From Icerya purchasi (Eukaryota; Arthropoda; Insecta; Hemiptera; Monophlebidae): a DNA stretch of 64,000 nucleotides. The number at the start of each line of letters is the position of its first letter. Position 1 is the first letter of the stretch. Below the pieces are notes generated by a model that made no database searches, was not told the origin of the DNA, and saw only the letters and a program-made list of their open reading frames with translations. Below, piece by piece: positions 22,640 to 34,297 of the stretch. The DNA lies in the NCBI GenBank assembly GCA_039619475.1, contig CM077115.1, positions 494,285,352-494,349,351 of the forward strand, read 5' to 3'. Made by a program: the position numbers and the translations under genes.

Positions 22640-23720
22640 AATCCTAATAAGATGGTTCTGAAAATACGAAAATATCAAAAAAAATCAATAACTCACGAGA
22701 ATGGATTGACTTCTAAACTTCAAATTTGGATCATAAATTACAATTAAAATTCTCTTTAAGAAAATCTATAACCGCAAACTAGCCCGTTACTCTGAACGCT
22801 AAAAAACAACTGACCTCAAAAATCACCCTTAAAAAATTCATAACTCATCCACCAGATAACCCTTTAAAAGTGAAATTCGAAATATAAAACAAAACACAGA
22901 AGCTCTTCCATAAAATCAAAAAATTACGATTAAAAAATTATACAAACCCCCCTTTGGACCCAAAAACATCAAAAAAAACTATAGATGTGCTTACAACTTT
23001 ATATTTAGACCCTCGGGACGCTGAAAGCTCGAAAGTTTCGAATTTTTTTTTTTTTCCCGGTCATGTAATATCGGAAACAAAGTCGTAATTAATTTGACAA
23101 AAAATTCAAAAAAACGCAAAAAATGACGTGTCCCCGTATTATAGCTGAAAATTTTGAAGAAAGTTAAAAAGTGCGCATCCTCGTATATTCCTCTAGTTTG
23201 GAACATACGAGTTATTAACTTTAAAATTGGGTCCCTCGGCGTGCTAAAAACTCAACATTTTTGAAAAAATTTTTTTTTTTTTGCCGGGCGTGTAATATGT
23301 AGTTGAAAAAATCGCTATTTGTTGGGAAGAAAACCGTATTTCATTTTTTTTTCAATTTTTTGGGCTTGTCAACCGGAGAATTTTACCCAGAAACAATTAG
23401 AAAAAGAAAGAGTCATTTTCCTTAACGTAACTCTCGTAATTGGCGAAAAGTTCATAAAAACGCAAACCCTCCCCTCTTGTAGCACGGTTATTATAGCTAA
23501 AAATTTTGAACAAAGTTAAAAAAATGTGCATCCCCGTATATTTCTCTAGTTTGGAATATCCTGGTTTCCAACTTTAATATTGGGCCCCCGGGGGGGGGGG
23601 GTGCCGAAAGCTCGAAATTATTGAAAAAAATATTTTTCCCCCCCTAAGCGTGTGATATATCGCTGGAAAGAGCGCTAGTTGTCGGAAACGAAACCGTATT
23701 CAATTTTCTTCGGCGATCTA
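22640..23720 (+). repeat. Dispersed repeat family RC, copy 2 (longest)
   Basis: Plus-oriented copy of the family at 1310-2115. Its 3' half is itself a tandem of about 2.5 diverged units of roughly 300 bp. Each carries 'AAAATTTTGAA', 'AAAGTTAAAAA', 'GCATCC/GTATAT', 'CTCTAGTTTGGAA', 'GGGxCCC', 'AAGCTCGAAA', a T/C-run and 'GTGTAATAT'. One unit recurs alone at 35935-36255. A G run of 11 (about 23590) and a C run lie at the unit joints. Non-coding. A 65-bp LINE tail has inserted at 23348-23412. Confidence 0.72.
23348..23412 (-). mobile_element. Ultra-short L-A LINE 3' tail with 7-bp TSD
   Basis: Within RC copy 2, about 65 bp resemble in reverse the L-A 3' end: 'GGGCTTGTCAACC' and 'TTTACCCAGAAACAAT' correspond to 'GGGTTCGTCAACC' and 'TTTACCCAGAAACAAT' at 9766-9806. 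The T-rich side is the poly(A) tail. The insert is bracketed by TCATTTT at 23341-23347 and 23413-23419. The RC consensus 'CCGTATTTCATTTTCTTAACG' is restored in outline if the insert and one TCATTTT are removed. Confidence 0.72.
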
Positions 23721-24063
23721 CGTGGACAAATGGGATAGTGATCGCCAACGCGCTATGTAGCGTAGGGCACCCGAAGAAAAAGAAGAAGAACGAAACTTTT
23801 AAAGTTTTCAAAAAAGCGCGAGATGTGATATGTAGCTTTGCAACGCGAGTATTATTTCGCTCTAGTCTATTAAAATATCGTTAATGGCACGAGTACTCGA
23901 ATAATGCCCCACCTTTAAAAAATAACAAAAATTCCAACGCCGTAAATGGTTTCAAGCAAATATTTTGTGATGATTCGTGAAACATTAAGTGTTATTTCGA
24001 GGTAGTGAACTAGATATTGACGATGCTAAGGTATCGGAAAAAAATGTGATTTTCGAAATATGG

Positions 24064-24135
24064 TCGTCTAGTCTATTATCTTCAAGTCAATAGTTTTAAA
24101 TTAAACTATCAACTTGAAGATAATAGACTAGACGA
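24064..24135. repeat. 72-bp near-perfect palindrome
   Basis: The outer 24 bases (beginning TCGTCTAGTCTATTATC) are perfectly complementary to the last 24. The inner 12 per arm are partly matched around TAGTTT. It would extrude as a cruciform. No flanking duplication was identified. Confidence 0.9.
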
Positions 24136-24523
24136 GAGAGCAACTGAAAGTTTTTTTGTCGGGAAAAGTGAAATGTGTGCGATTTAGAAGGAGAATAGCT
24201 CTAGGGTTATTTAAATAGTATCAGGCCACTATCGATACATGTTAATTGATGAAAGGTGCTGCTCGAAGAGAAGATTCAAAGCTTCAGTTTATTTTAAAGT
24301 TCGTTTTCATTGTTAAGTGGGATAAGTTGTGTATCTAGTTCTACTTTTAATGCGGTGTTTATATTATATACGATTTATATTTAATACAAATATATTTGCA
24401 GCAAGTAGAAGAGATCGTGGTGCCCCTCCATTTCCTTTGACTCTATACTTTCATTACTGAATATACGGTGTAATTTTTTATTATTAGTTATTGGTTTAAG
24501 GTAGGTCGTTTGTAAGCATACAG

Positions 24524-25108
24524 ATCGTATAGTAACTAAAATCAAAACCGCACTTCTATAAACAATTAATTATTATTTAATTACCCGACGCGTTTCGAAG
24601 ACAAACCTTCATGATCACGGGAGTTATTATAAGATATAAATTTAACAAAGACAATGACTGAATAAAAATTGCGGATCGATTATTGCACGATTAAATAAAG
24701 TAAAAAATTACGAAAAATGACTATTAAAAATTTTAATTAAAAAATTTTACAGATTTAAGCAGTTTACAAAAAAAAAAAAAAATAAAAAAATAGAAATTAA
24801 AATCGAAAAATAAAAATAAAATCGCAAATGAACAAACTGAAATTACACAATAAATAGAAAGCTTTTTTAAATTTTTTAATTTTAATTTTTAATGGTCATT
24901 TTTCGTTATGTTTTACTTTATTTAATAAATCGACTTTTGATATAGACTTAAATCCGTTATTTTTATTTTCAGTCATTGTCTTTATTATATTTATATCTTA
25001 TAATAACTCCGGTGATCATGAAGCTTTGTCTCGGAAACGCGTCGGATAATTAAATATTAATTAATTGTTTATAGAGTAGTGTAGTTTTGATTTTATTTAT
25101 TATACGAT
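24524..25108. mobile_element. Foldback/MITE element with ~220-bp inverted arms
   Basis: Left arm 24524-24745 and right arm about 24880-25108 are inverted copies. Termini read ATCGTATA...TAAAATCAAAAC on the left and the complement on the right. Each arm holds a GACGCGTTTC box (24587-24596; complement GAAACGCGTC at 25034-25043), then 'CTTCATGATCAC' and 'TCTTATAATAAC'-type words. The loop is A/T rich. There is no open frame. No target duplication is clear. See the findings for the ribozyme-like reading of the GAAACGCGTC box. Confidence 0.82.
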
Positions 25109-27792
25109 AAACTTAAACAATATGTAACATATTAACCCATTTAACAATGCATACAGAGACTAGAACGTTTCAATTGCTGTAAAAAATGTAACTCGCTACA
25201 TAATCACACGTGCTCGTCATATTGGTAGAGTGTATTTTACACGTTAATTAATACGCAAGATGATTATATTGTTTACTTATCGATATTCAGTACAGTCACT
25301 TCGTATGTTTTCCGCGGCACTACTTAAAAGTTTTATAATACGAAAACATCAGATTTTTTTGATTTTTTTTGTTTTTTTTTTTTTGTATTCACGCCATTTG
25401 AAATGGGCTTAGTTATTGCGATATTCTTAGCCATTTTTTGTGCAAAATTTATATTTTCGGGGTCATATAATTTTAAATTGAATATAAAATTGTTAAATAG
25501 CACGGTTTTACCCATTTCCTGAACTGTCAGTGAAACTTTGCTTCACTTCTGCCTGTGGTAGGAATGCTATAAGAGGGGATGAACTTTCTTTTTCAGCTCG
25601 GGATGGAATAAATTTATTTTTTCGCGAGAACAAGTTGGATTGTATTTAGGTACAGTACCCGTTGTAGGAAAGTGAGGCCATTTTTCATTATCCCCTTGAA
25701 TTAATCCGCATCGATCGCAAAAGGCGCTGTTGTTCAACTGCTCTAGGTTTATGCTCGCATGGCTGGCATACCACATCTCGTACCCCATATTAATAGTCAG
25801 ACTTGATGCAGTGTTCACCTGTTTTGACTTACTGTGTTTTTCGACATACTCTCTTTTTGCGTATAGCCGCATAAAAGAATTTGTTGAAGCTACATATTTC
25901 TGTTATATACACAGCAATTATTAACAATCCGAATACGCGGCTGACATGTCAAATAGATATGAATGCTAACAGCTTTAGAGAGGAAGACAGAAATAGTAGT
26001 GATGAAAGCTGTAAACCGGTTAATTAATTTAGGATAATAATAAAAGTTGAAGATAATTAATTTATCGGGCCTTGATTGCTTCAGTGTCCGAAATTTATTT
26101 CACCGCTGGCAGCGTAAAATAAATAGTTCAGCAACATTCTCGGTTTCGACAAAAACGACTCTAGCCGATTTTTACGGTGCGTCTGTGATGTTCAAAAAAA
26201 CATCGACCAAGTTCTTCAGTGCAGCGAAATAGTCACGTGTAGTATATGCAGAAACGTAGAAGGAAAAATTAGACCCCGTTCTTCTGTTGCGCGGTGATTA
26301 AACTGTTTACTCAGGTATTCTGGATTTCCATTTATTTGAAAAAGTGTCCCGTATTAGAACAACGGCGTACTTTATTTACACTCACCTTTAAACTTCCAAG
26401 GATTCAGCAAAGACATCGGACGTGTTAATAGCAACAAATTGACTACCGGCGTTTATCCGAATGATGTTATCAGCCTGAGACTCTCTATGTCATACCAGCG
26501 AGGCGAAATCACGTCAAAACAACATAACAATAAAAATCCGTCGACAATTAATTTCCGTTTACTATTTCATTCGCTGGCCACTTCGATAAATCTGGGATAA
26601 TTACCTCTCCCTTGGGTCTGCTGATTGCGCCTTATACATCCGGTCACTTCTCTCCCGGTCCATTATCCCAGTTCTCGGTTCCTTCATTTTCCAGCAATTT
26701 CTTACCTAATCAGTACTTAACTGACGTGTCAAAAAAATTAAAATAAATAAGTAAATAAATAAATAAGTAAATAAGTAATTAAATAAATAAGTAAATAAAT
26801 AAATAAATAAATGAATAAGTAAATAAATAAATAAAGTAAATAAATTGATAACAAAAAAGAAAACAATAGGATAATTACTAATTTTCAGCTTGCAACAGGG
26901 AACATTAACGTCGTTTAAAATAAAAACTTGGACGGTATTTTCAAAAATATTTCGTAAATGTTTATTTTATTTTTTAACGGGGCTAATTTAAGAAGAAGTA
27001 TAGGGCGCAGGGACATATTTTTCATTATCGATGGCCATTTCCCGAAATCTCTTTCAGCACCTGCACTAGCAGCGAATGTAAGGCGAATTGTCGCCGAAGT
27101 CGGTAAAAGGAAAATTCGCATTTTCAGGCTGAGGCGATTCTGTTGCTATAGGCAATGTGCGATCAAGGGTAAAACTTAATAACGTGGCAGGAACCTTTTC
27201 CAGTGCACGAACGAGAAAGAGTCTCTCAGTTAGCAATTATCTCGGAACGGTTGAATGAACATAACGTCTTAATTGAAAAATACGAAGAAGGGACGAATGA
27301 TTCATGGCCAGCTTCCAGTTGTCTTAAGATTTGTTGGACTGTGTAATAATAAGGAAATTCGACACAGCGAGAAGGGATAAAATCACGCAACAACGAACAC
27401 GGATAATAATATTTTCCGGGAATAATCTTAACACTGTTTCTGGAATCGTCCGGGAAGCGACAAATCTTATTTTCGACAAAAATGGCCGTGCTATAATTTT
27501 CAAAGCAAACGAAACGAAATGAGTTATATCTGTTCTCGCTTCGATTGAATTATCTCCTTCCTCGTTAACGAACGCCATTCAATAACCGGTTCCTACACCT
27601 ATTGTTCTTATACGTGTGATTTCGATTATTCCCATTCCCGCCCCCCCTTTCCTTCTATTATTCCATTTGTTTCCTTTTAATTACTTTTGTTTAACATGCT
27701 ATTTCAAATGAATGTAGTACACGACGGCTATTATTAATTGAGACACAAACATTTTCAAATGTGAGTTCAAAAGTTGCCATAAAAATTACAAT
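25109..27792. other. No gene recognised
   Basis: Contains frames at 25567-25872 (minus), 26047-26232, 26958-27179 and 27331-27522 with no recognisable family. The first has a CDRCG pair but nothing else to support coding. A simple repeat lies at 26735-26850. A duplicated theme 'TTATTTGTTGAAA' type is absent; no transposon ends were found. Confidence 0.4.
26735..26850. repeat. (AAAT/AAGT)n simple repeat
   Basis: An array of AAATAAATAAGT-type units on plus, imperfect, about 115 bp. Probably an expanded LINE or SINE tail or an independent microsatellite. Confidence 0.9.
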
Positions 27793-28494
27793 TTTTTTTT
27801 TTTTTGGCGGGGGGGGGGCTTATATGCAAGACAACACATTGGTCATAGGTCAAATTACAATTTTTGAAGACATTATAAATGAATATAAAATCATTGTAAG
27901 GCGATATTATTTGTAGCCAAAAGCGAACTTATTTTACGTGGAAGGTCTACTCTAAGATTAATCAATGAATTATATAATATTTTTTAAGTGTTTTTGTATC
28001 GGCTGCATTCGAAAAAGAAATGGTCCACGTCCGCCAACTTAACTCGATCATTCGGGTGTGGACAAAAAGCGGATTCTGACTAAGCCCCTGCTTATACATA
28101 GACTATGATAAACTGTTAACTCGAAATCGTAACCAACATATCGTCACTATAAATTTCCGAGGATTGTTAACCCCTCTATCCGAAATCGGAACATACCACG
28201 GTGATCTAGAGATATTGAATGGATTTATATAATTTTGATTTATATGGATTGTACCAAATGGAATTCCAATATTCTTTGTGGGAAAACCTAATGAAATATA
28301 AAAGATCTTTGCTAGGGAATTTTGGAATTAGTGAAGCAACCTCATCAGCCACTGATTTTGCTGCTTTATCCACTGTTTCATTACCATCTATCCCCACATG
28401 AGCCGGAATCCACACGAGTTTCATATTAACCCCGTTTTCTGTCAAATCAGTCGAGTATGATCTTATTTTAAGAGTAAGCAGGGGTGTTTTAAAG
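27793..28494 (-). mobile_element. RNase H LINE L-F, 3' part
   Basis: Minus-strand 3' part of a LINE, with its poly(A) tail as the T run at about 27793-27806 next to a G run (27808-27818). On minus, 'MKLVWIPAHVGIDGNETVDK' (28420-28355) is the end of an RNase H domain; the catalytic His (PAHVG) and the final Asp (ETVDK) are present. 'KDLLYFIRFSHKEYW' follows, then 'SRSPWYVPISDRGVNNPRKF'. Finally 'FCPHPNDRV...DVDHFFFEC' (about 28065-28005) is a C...C...H...C knuckle. At least two stops and one frameshift interrupt it. A Jockey-like fragment separates it from its upstream part. Confidence 0.8.
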
Positions 28495-29203
28495 TTTTTT
28501 TTTTTTTTTGCTGATCTATACCTAGCCCGTTAGGCTATCACTAGATTCTGTTGTATAGTCCAAACACTTGAAAGATCCCCGTCCACTGACGTAGGACCCA
28601 ACCTTATTTTAAGCACTTAAATCGAATGGCTTCTTTCTGCGCAGCCGACGTGTCTCCGTCGGATTATTCTGTAACGCCACTGCCAGTACGTTCGTATGAA
28701 TTTTTGAAGTCTTCCGATGTGTCTTGCGGCTGATTTTGCAATAACTTCCCCCTTATATAAGGAGTATTGAGATCTTGGTGGAGAGTTCTATTTTGTACGT
28801 AGCACGGAGCATTAATTATTCTCAACGTCTTATTCTGATATCTCTGAATTATATTAATGTTTGAATCTGCTCCGCAGCCCCAGAGTTCGCAACCATACCT
28901 CCACACTGGAGCAAGAATCTGCCTGTAAAGTAATATTTTATTATCAACAGAGAGCTGCGAGTTTCTGCCCAGTAACCATCTTCCTTGTTCTAATATTTAA
29001 TTCATTTCTTTTTGTCACGATATGCTTGCGCCATGTCAGCCTGCAATCAAGGTGCATGCCCAGATACTTTACTTCCTGTTTTTATTGTTTTATTGTTAAT
29101 TATAATAGGTTGATGATCTATATGTCTGTTAGTGAATATTATGTGAGCCGACTTATCTTCGTTGATCTTAATTCTCCATCGTCTACACCACACAGAGATT
29201 TCC
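28495..29203 (-). mobile_element. Jockey-like LINE L-B copy 2 joined into L-F
   Basis: Minus-strand fragment with poly(A) (T run 28495-28509). In element order: 'ISVWCRRWRIKINEDKSAHI' and 'FTNRHIDHQPIIINNKTIK' (post-RT region), a frameshift, 'GRNSQL', 'QILAPVWRYGCELWGCGADS', 'INIIQRYQNKTLRIINAP', 'TLHQDLNTPYI', then out of phase 'TRRLRRKKPFDLSA' and stop. The C-terminal RRLRRKKPFDL block and GCxLWGC are Jockey hallmarks. The 3' UTR (28510-28640) is short. At about 29203 the frame runs straight into L-F sequence ('ETNILPLE'), creating a chance chimera in the open frame 29047-29409. Confidence 0.82.
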
Positions 29204-29590
29204 AATGGTAATATATTAGTTTCAGCATCAATGCCCTCTACTGACGTAGAACTACACGCACCAACCATTACCCTAAGACAGATGTTTTGAAGGACGTTCA
29301 GCTTATTTTGGTAATTAACGGAGCAGTTGCTAAACAAAACATAGTCAATTACACTTCTAATATATCCCCTATATATATATATATAATGCTCAGGACTCTC
29401 GTGGATCACTGCACCACTTGATATTGCCTAATGTTTTAAATAAGGCAATTCGTTTAGAAATTTTTATATTAATATAATCAATATGCTTGTTCCAGGAAAA
29501 CCTAGAATCCAGCACACACCCTAAGTACTTGTATTCTGAATGTATTAGGTGTATTTTTTCGATAATACTAACGTCTATATTGGAAAATCA
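29204..29590 (-). mobile_element. RNase H LINE L-F, post-RT part
   Basis: On minus: 'VLDSRFSWNKHIDYINIKIS', 'KRIALFKTLGNIKW', 'YIRSVIDYVLFSNCS', 'KLNVLQNICLRVMVGACSST' and 'ETNILPLE'. This is the segment between RT and RNase H in I/R1-type LINEs. It probably belongs with 27793-28494. The RNase H N-terminal half expected between the two is missing, so the join involved deletion as well as insertion. A (TA)n expansion at 29368-29384 disrupts the frame. Confidence 0.72.
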
Positions 29591-30454
29591 ATAAAATGTC
29601 TCTATTTAGATTAAAAAAGGACACGAAAATGAAAAAGTATTATACTATGCAAAAAAAGTTTAACAGTTTGTAACCGTGTTCGGCCGAAAGCTTTAATGGC
29701 GCTTCGTTTATGTACATACCACAGTGCAGTACATAATCTAACCTTACACACGGATAAATAAAAAGTAAAGAACGAAGTAAATAAATGTCCGATTAATACT
29801 GAATTATTAGTACGCGTCGAAACATTATTTTCGGTCTTTTTACTTCCTTTGGTACGTGGTAAAGGAGAAGTATTGTGTAATCATGGAAAATGTTTAACAC
29901 CATATTTTAATGGATACATATATATATATATATCCGTTTTGACCATCCCAGATTATATACGGATGATAAAAAGAAGTACTGTATACGCCGAGTATTCTGA
30001 ATCTCACGTTTCAACGGAAATATCTATCTTGATGCATTTTTAAGTCATTTTTTGTAACATATGCATGTATAGTATGGCAAGCGAAAGAAATCCGTTCGGG
30101 TTTCATTGCCGAGTAGCAAAGTAATGTACTAGCAACAAGGCACGTACGGATACTTAACGCGTATTTCAATATTACTGAAAAAAATCATATCTCCACCCCC
30201 TCCTGATATTTCACCCCTTCTCGGAGCAATAACCTCGTTTTGTTTCATCTCTATTATACGCTCATCCGTTCCTTTTTTTCCGACCTGTACTGATCCGGAC
30301 GCGAACCACACGTGGTGTTAACAAAATGACTGTTCTGATACACGATGGACTGAAGGTTAATCTGAAATTCCCTGATTTCGTGACGCCGAAGCGTTTCGGT
30401 CGTTTTCTTCTTTCACTTGACAGACTCTATGTACGACTATCGCGCATAACTCAA
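29591..30454. other. No gene recognised
   Basis: AT-rich, with a short (TA)n at 29919-29932. Frames at 29849-30043 (plus) and 30129-30311 (minus) have no domain. Confidence 0.45.
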
Positions 30455-30930
30455 ACACGACTAGTCGCAGAAAGTTGAAATTTTGAATTTAGGACTCTTT
30501 TAACGCATCTAATCGTAGTTGTGCACCTCCCCCTTTGTGGTTTAGAATCGGTTGGGCCAAAAGGGCACCTCTCTCGGAGCGTTTTGTAGACTTTTACTTT
30601 TAAACTCAAAAATCGTGTAGCGCAGAAAGTCGAAATTTTTGTGCTCGGTATTGTTATAATATCTAACTGCATACCTCCGATTTTGCTTTTACAATCGGTT
30701 GGGCCAATAGGACACACTTTTCTTGGAGGGTTTTGTGGACAATTTTTTCTTACAACCGAAAAATCGGCTAGCCGCAGAAAATCAAAATTTTGCGTTCGGT
30801 ATTGTTATACAATCTAACTGTATACCTCTAATTATGGTTACGGTCGGTTGGGCCAAAACTACTGTTGGAGGATTTCGTAGAATTTCTCTCATGCCTCAAT
30901 TTCGGACTCGGGATTGTTATGACATTTATT
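30455..30930 (+). repeat. Tandem array, ~154-bp unit, about 3 copies
   Basis: Units start at about 30464, 30617 and 30771 with 'CGCAGAAA', then 'GAAATTTT', 'CGGTATTGTTATA', 'ATCTAACTG', 'ATACCTC', 'CGGTTGGGCCAA', 'GGAGGGTTTTGTGGA' and 'AAAAATCG'. A partial fourth unit starts near 30890. The frames 30451-30717 (minus) and 30723-30992 (plus) are shadows of the array: the minus one reads 'CPIGPTDCK' and then 'CPFGPTDSK' because the repeat recurs in phase. Confidence 0.85.
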
Positions 30931-32169
30931 TATCACTCACTCGTTTTACAAGAAAGTCACACGTGTTCCTTACATCAGATTTTTCATACTAGACTACGGA
31001 AATCTTCTTACTACAAAGACATGGAACCTATTTCATCTCGCTGTATGAGCAGAATTGAATCCTTTTCTGTCACATTGCGCAGCCACTATTTACTTTTGCA
31101 TAAGAACACTTGGCTCTTCTCGAACATTATCATTTAAAATAAAGCTGGGTGTAAATTAGCGGTAGCGCACGATGGTGCGTAACGAGGGAAATTTAATTAA
31201 CGACGAGCTAACAAAATCCGTAACGGGAATCGCAAAAACAAATCGCAAAAAGCGCGGGAATCTCATTAGAGCTGGAAAGCGAATAATCAGAAAATCAAAA
31301 CGATTTTTGATGTAGGACTTTACGAAACTTTTGTGTATTTCGTAATATAAATTACGTAATCGGTTTCTAAAAAGTATTTGATAGGAAAAAAAGTAGTTAT
31401 CCATAAGTTTTATAATAACAAAAAATGTCCTTTCTAATAAAATTATTCGTTAAAAGTAAATTGCGGATTAATGAAAGTGTTAGAGAACTGAAAATCTTGT
31501 TTAGTACTCGAAATCAAGAATTTCCCCGATGAAAGCTGGTACCACTTCTCTGCTTGCTCCTGCAATGTGCAGTCTTGGAAATAGAATGTTTCCACGGAAA
31601 ATCGGAAAACTCGCACTATAATCATGCTATATAATCGTTAATAATAATCATAGCGACTTTGGAATCTTCTTAGCTAAATTTTAAGCCTTTTCCCGAAGAA
31701 ATATTTTGAAGTTTCTCTCGACGGCTGAATTTCAGCTTTCTCCAACTTCCTGCTTCTCTTTTTAATTATTAGTCTTTGCTTTTTCCAGCTCATTAAGAAC
31801 CGCACTATCTTTAATCCTTCCAGATAGAAATACGAAATGTATTGCACACTCTAGTCTTCTGCTAATACCTTCGTCACTTCACTGTTTACATTTTTTTACC
31901 TTCATTTACATATAAAATGTCCTTCTTTGGTACTCTTGTCCTCCCGTACCGTTCGCATATTCTAAAATGTATGCAGCGATGTAGAACGAAGCTCTGGTCC
32001 ACATTAAATAGTAAAAGTATCCCGGTAATACTGGAAAGAGTGACACCGCTACAAATTCTCCGCCATCATTCTAACTACATTCCTATGAACCGAAATGTAA
32101 AAGAATATCTGCAACGTAAACTGATAGATATCGCTCGAGATCAATAGCGTGTAGTAAAAATAATCTTTC
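30931..32169. other. No gene recognised
   Basis: A plus frame at 31917-32147 (76 codons, ending REYLQRKLIDIARDQ-like) has a clean start and stop but no family I recognise. The rest is AT-rich without motifs. Confidence 0.4.
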
Positions 32170-32480
32170 TTAGTAAACCGAAAAAAAAAGTTCAACTTCA
32201 TCAAAGCTTTTTATTTTCAAACGACATACTTTCACAGCTATACAATGTCTTCTGTTTTCCTCTTTGTCCACCAACCATTATTAACTTCATTCTTTGATAT
32301 TGTCAAACTAAATTCTACTCTGCGTGCCCGATCTTTGCCATTTCTAGTACTCTTTTATTGGATGTTCTCACGAAATCTTTAACATTTTTCTATGTAGCCA
32401 CATCTCTACTGCTTCTAGTCGCTCAATTTGCCTTTTATTAAGCGTTGCTGATTCTATACCGTACAACAGAATTGGAAAAA
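32170..32480 (-). pseudogene. RTE-type LINE fragment L-D copy 1
   Basis: On minus: 'PILLYGIESATLNKRQIERL' and 'EAVEMWLHRKMLKIS', then after a frameshift 'VRTSNKRVLEMAKIGH'. This is the post-RT block of RTE-clade elements (LLYGxExWTLxKxxxxxLxAxEMWxYRRMLxISW...NxxVLxxI). Only about 100 codons remain, with stops. A (TA)n tract begins just beyond the 5' side at 32512. Copy 2 at 46146-46400 holds the next block of the same protein. Confidence 0.75.
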
Positions 32481-32511
32481 TGTGAGATTGCACAATGTAC
32501 TGTCTTATACT

Positions 32512-32546
<35 letters not shown>

Positions 32547-32547
32547 A
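32512..32547. repeat. (TA)n microsatellite
   Basis: Imperfect (TA)n interrupted by TG steps. It accounts for the IYIYIY stretches in the overlapping frames. Confidence 0.92.
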
Positions 32548-34243
32548 TTTTTAAGACAAAACGAAAAAATAATGATTTGACACTTGAAACGAATAACAAT
32601 TTTAAGAGAACAAATTTCTGTAAGTATGGAAATAATTCAATAAGCACTGAAATATTCATGAAGACGGTGGCGAATTTTAGGGGGAAAAAATTGTTCCAAA
32701 TCGTACATCTCGAGTATGACAGAAAAATTCAGTAGAAGACATAACGGACATTTAAGATCTCACTTGGAAGTAACGAGCCCGAAATGTACGTTAAATAAAA
32801 AGCAATCACAAAAGCGCGATACACTTAACCAAAATCCAGTTTGACTTTCTTAAGATTTTTTACTTTTATTTCTCTTTTTCCATCCCCAATTCCATTTTGT
32901 ATGCATCTTCGTTTGTTTCGCTATTCCATATTTAAATTCAAAACGTTTCGTTATCCACGTAAAAAAAAAAAAAAAAAGAGCCGAAATCAATAGATTTTAT
33001 TACGAATGTACTTCGGTTGATTTCTTCTTTGGAGATTTTTTTGTTCTTTCAATGAAAAGGAGAATTAAAAAAGTGGCAAATATAAACATATTTTACTTGA
33101 CTAGTTTTTGGCAAAACTGGATTTTACCATTTTGGTGATTACCGTTTTTAAATTTTTTAATTTTAATTCGTCAATCATCTAACTGCTTATACAGGCGAGG
33201 TTTATAAAAAAAAAAACAAAAAAAAAAAAACGCTAAACAAAAATTGGCACGCACAGGACCAATAATTTTTATTTAAAAAACAATTCGATCTTTCTTAAGC
33301 TAGGAATCAAATGGCGATTTTTATAATTTTCTGCTACTATAGTCGCAATTTCTTATTTTGTTACGGGTTTTTTTTTTTGATTCTTTTTTCTTTTAATAAG
33401 ACCGTATAAAAAGCTTCGGAGGTGAGAAAAAACGCGACTGAATCCCGTAAACATGTTTTTAACGGGAGAAGGTTACCGGCGCGATAGGTGCGCCCTGGCT
33501 GTCTACATGCTCGATTACCGAAATACAAAATATCTCTAATACAAATTGTTCGCTCTAACTAGTCCGCTTAATCTGTCGTTTCAGTTCACGGCTGCTTTCA
33601 CTTTGAAAGGGGTGAACTAGTTCTCGTACAGAGCGATTCGCTGTGATTTCGGGCGATTTTTAGTTGCTCTTCACTATTAGTTGCCAGCGCGGCATTGTTC
33701 CAGTTCTTCTGCGTGTATGTATCACATTCGCCTCTTGTAAACAGCAACGAACAGAAGAAAGATGTGTCACTGGAATAGCTGTGCTATCCCGCTGTGCTCG
33801 AACTGGTCGTTCACCCGGCGCAATCGAACGAGAAGGACGTGGTCCTGATAGGGCGATTATGTGAAAGAATGGAAGCGTAGTAACAAGAGAGTCGGTCAAT
33901 CTTACAGATATGTGTGCGCCCAGTCGGTTGATTAATTGATCTGTTCAAAAGACGGCATCGTGTCAACCGTGATGGAAACTGTTGAACTATTAATCCGATG
34001 AAATATACACCGGCCGTATCGGTGTTTCTTGTCCACAGATTACGGTGACGACCACATTGTAGTCTACGCTCAGCGGGAGATGTTTTCCATGAGCTGCAGG
34101 CCACAATGACAACTGCAAGTAAACTTTTGGAAATTATAATAAATAATCAAAAATAGAAAATCTAAGAAGAATTTCTGAGAAACGATTCCTTTCGATAACG
34201 GACATTTTTTCCGTTAATAATTCTTTTTTTTGATACGAATATC

Positions 34244-34297
<54 letters not shown>

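Noticed and set aside
25567..25872. 101-codon minus ORF with a CDRCG pair
   Set aside because: One CxxC pair is not enough; no flanking domain or element ends were seen.
29047..29409. 120-codon minus ORF as one protein
   Set aside because: It is a chance chimera: the N-terminal half is L-F and the C-terminal half is L-B.
31917..32147. 76-codon plus ORF
   Set aside because: Clean start and stop, but no family recognised and its length is within chance expectation for this window.
33664..34104. Overlapping antisense ORFs in a GC-richer patch
   Set aside because: No domain, no splice context, and the two frames are antisense to each other for part of their length. Higher GC lowers stop frequency.
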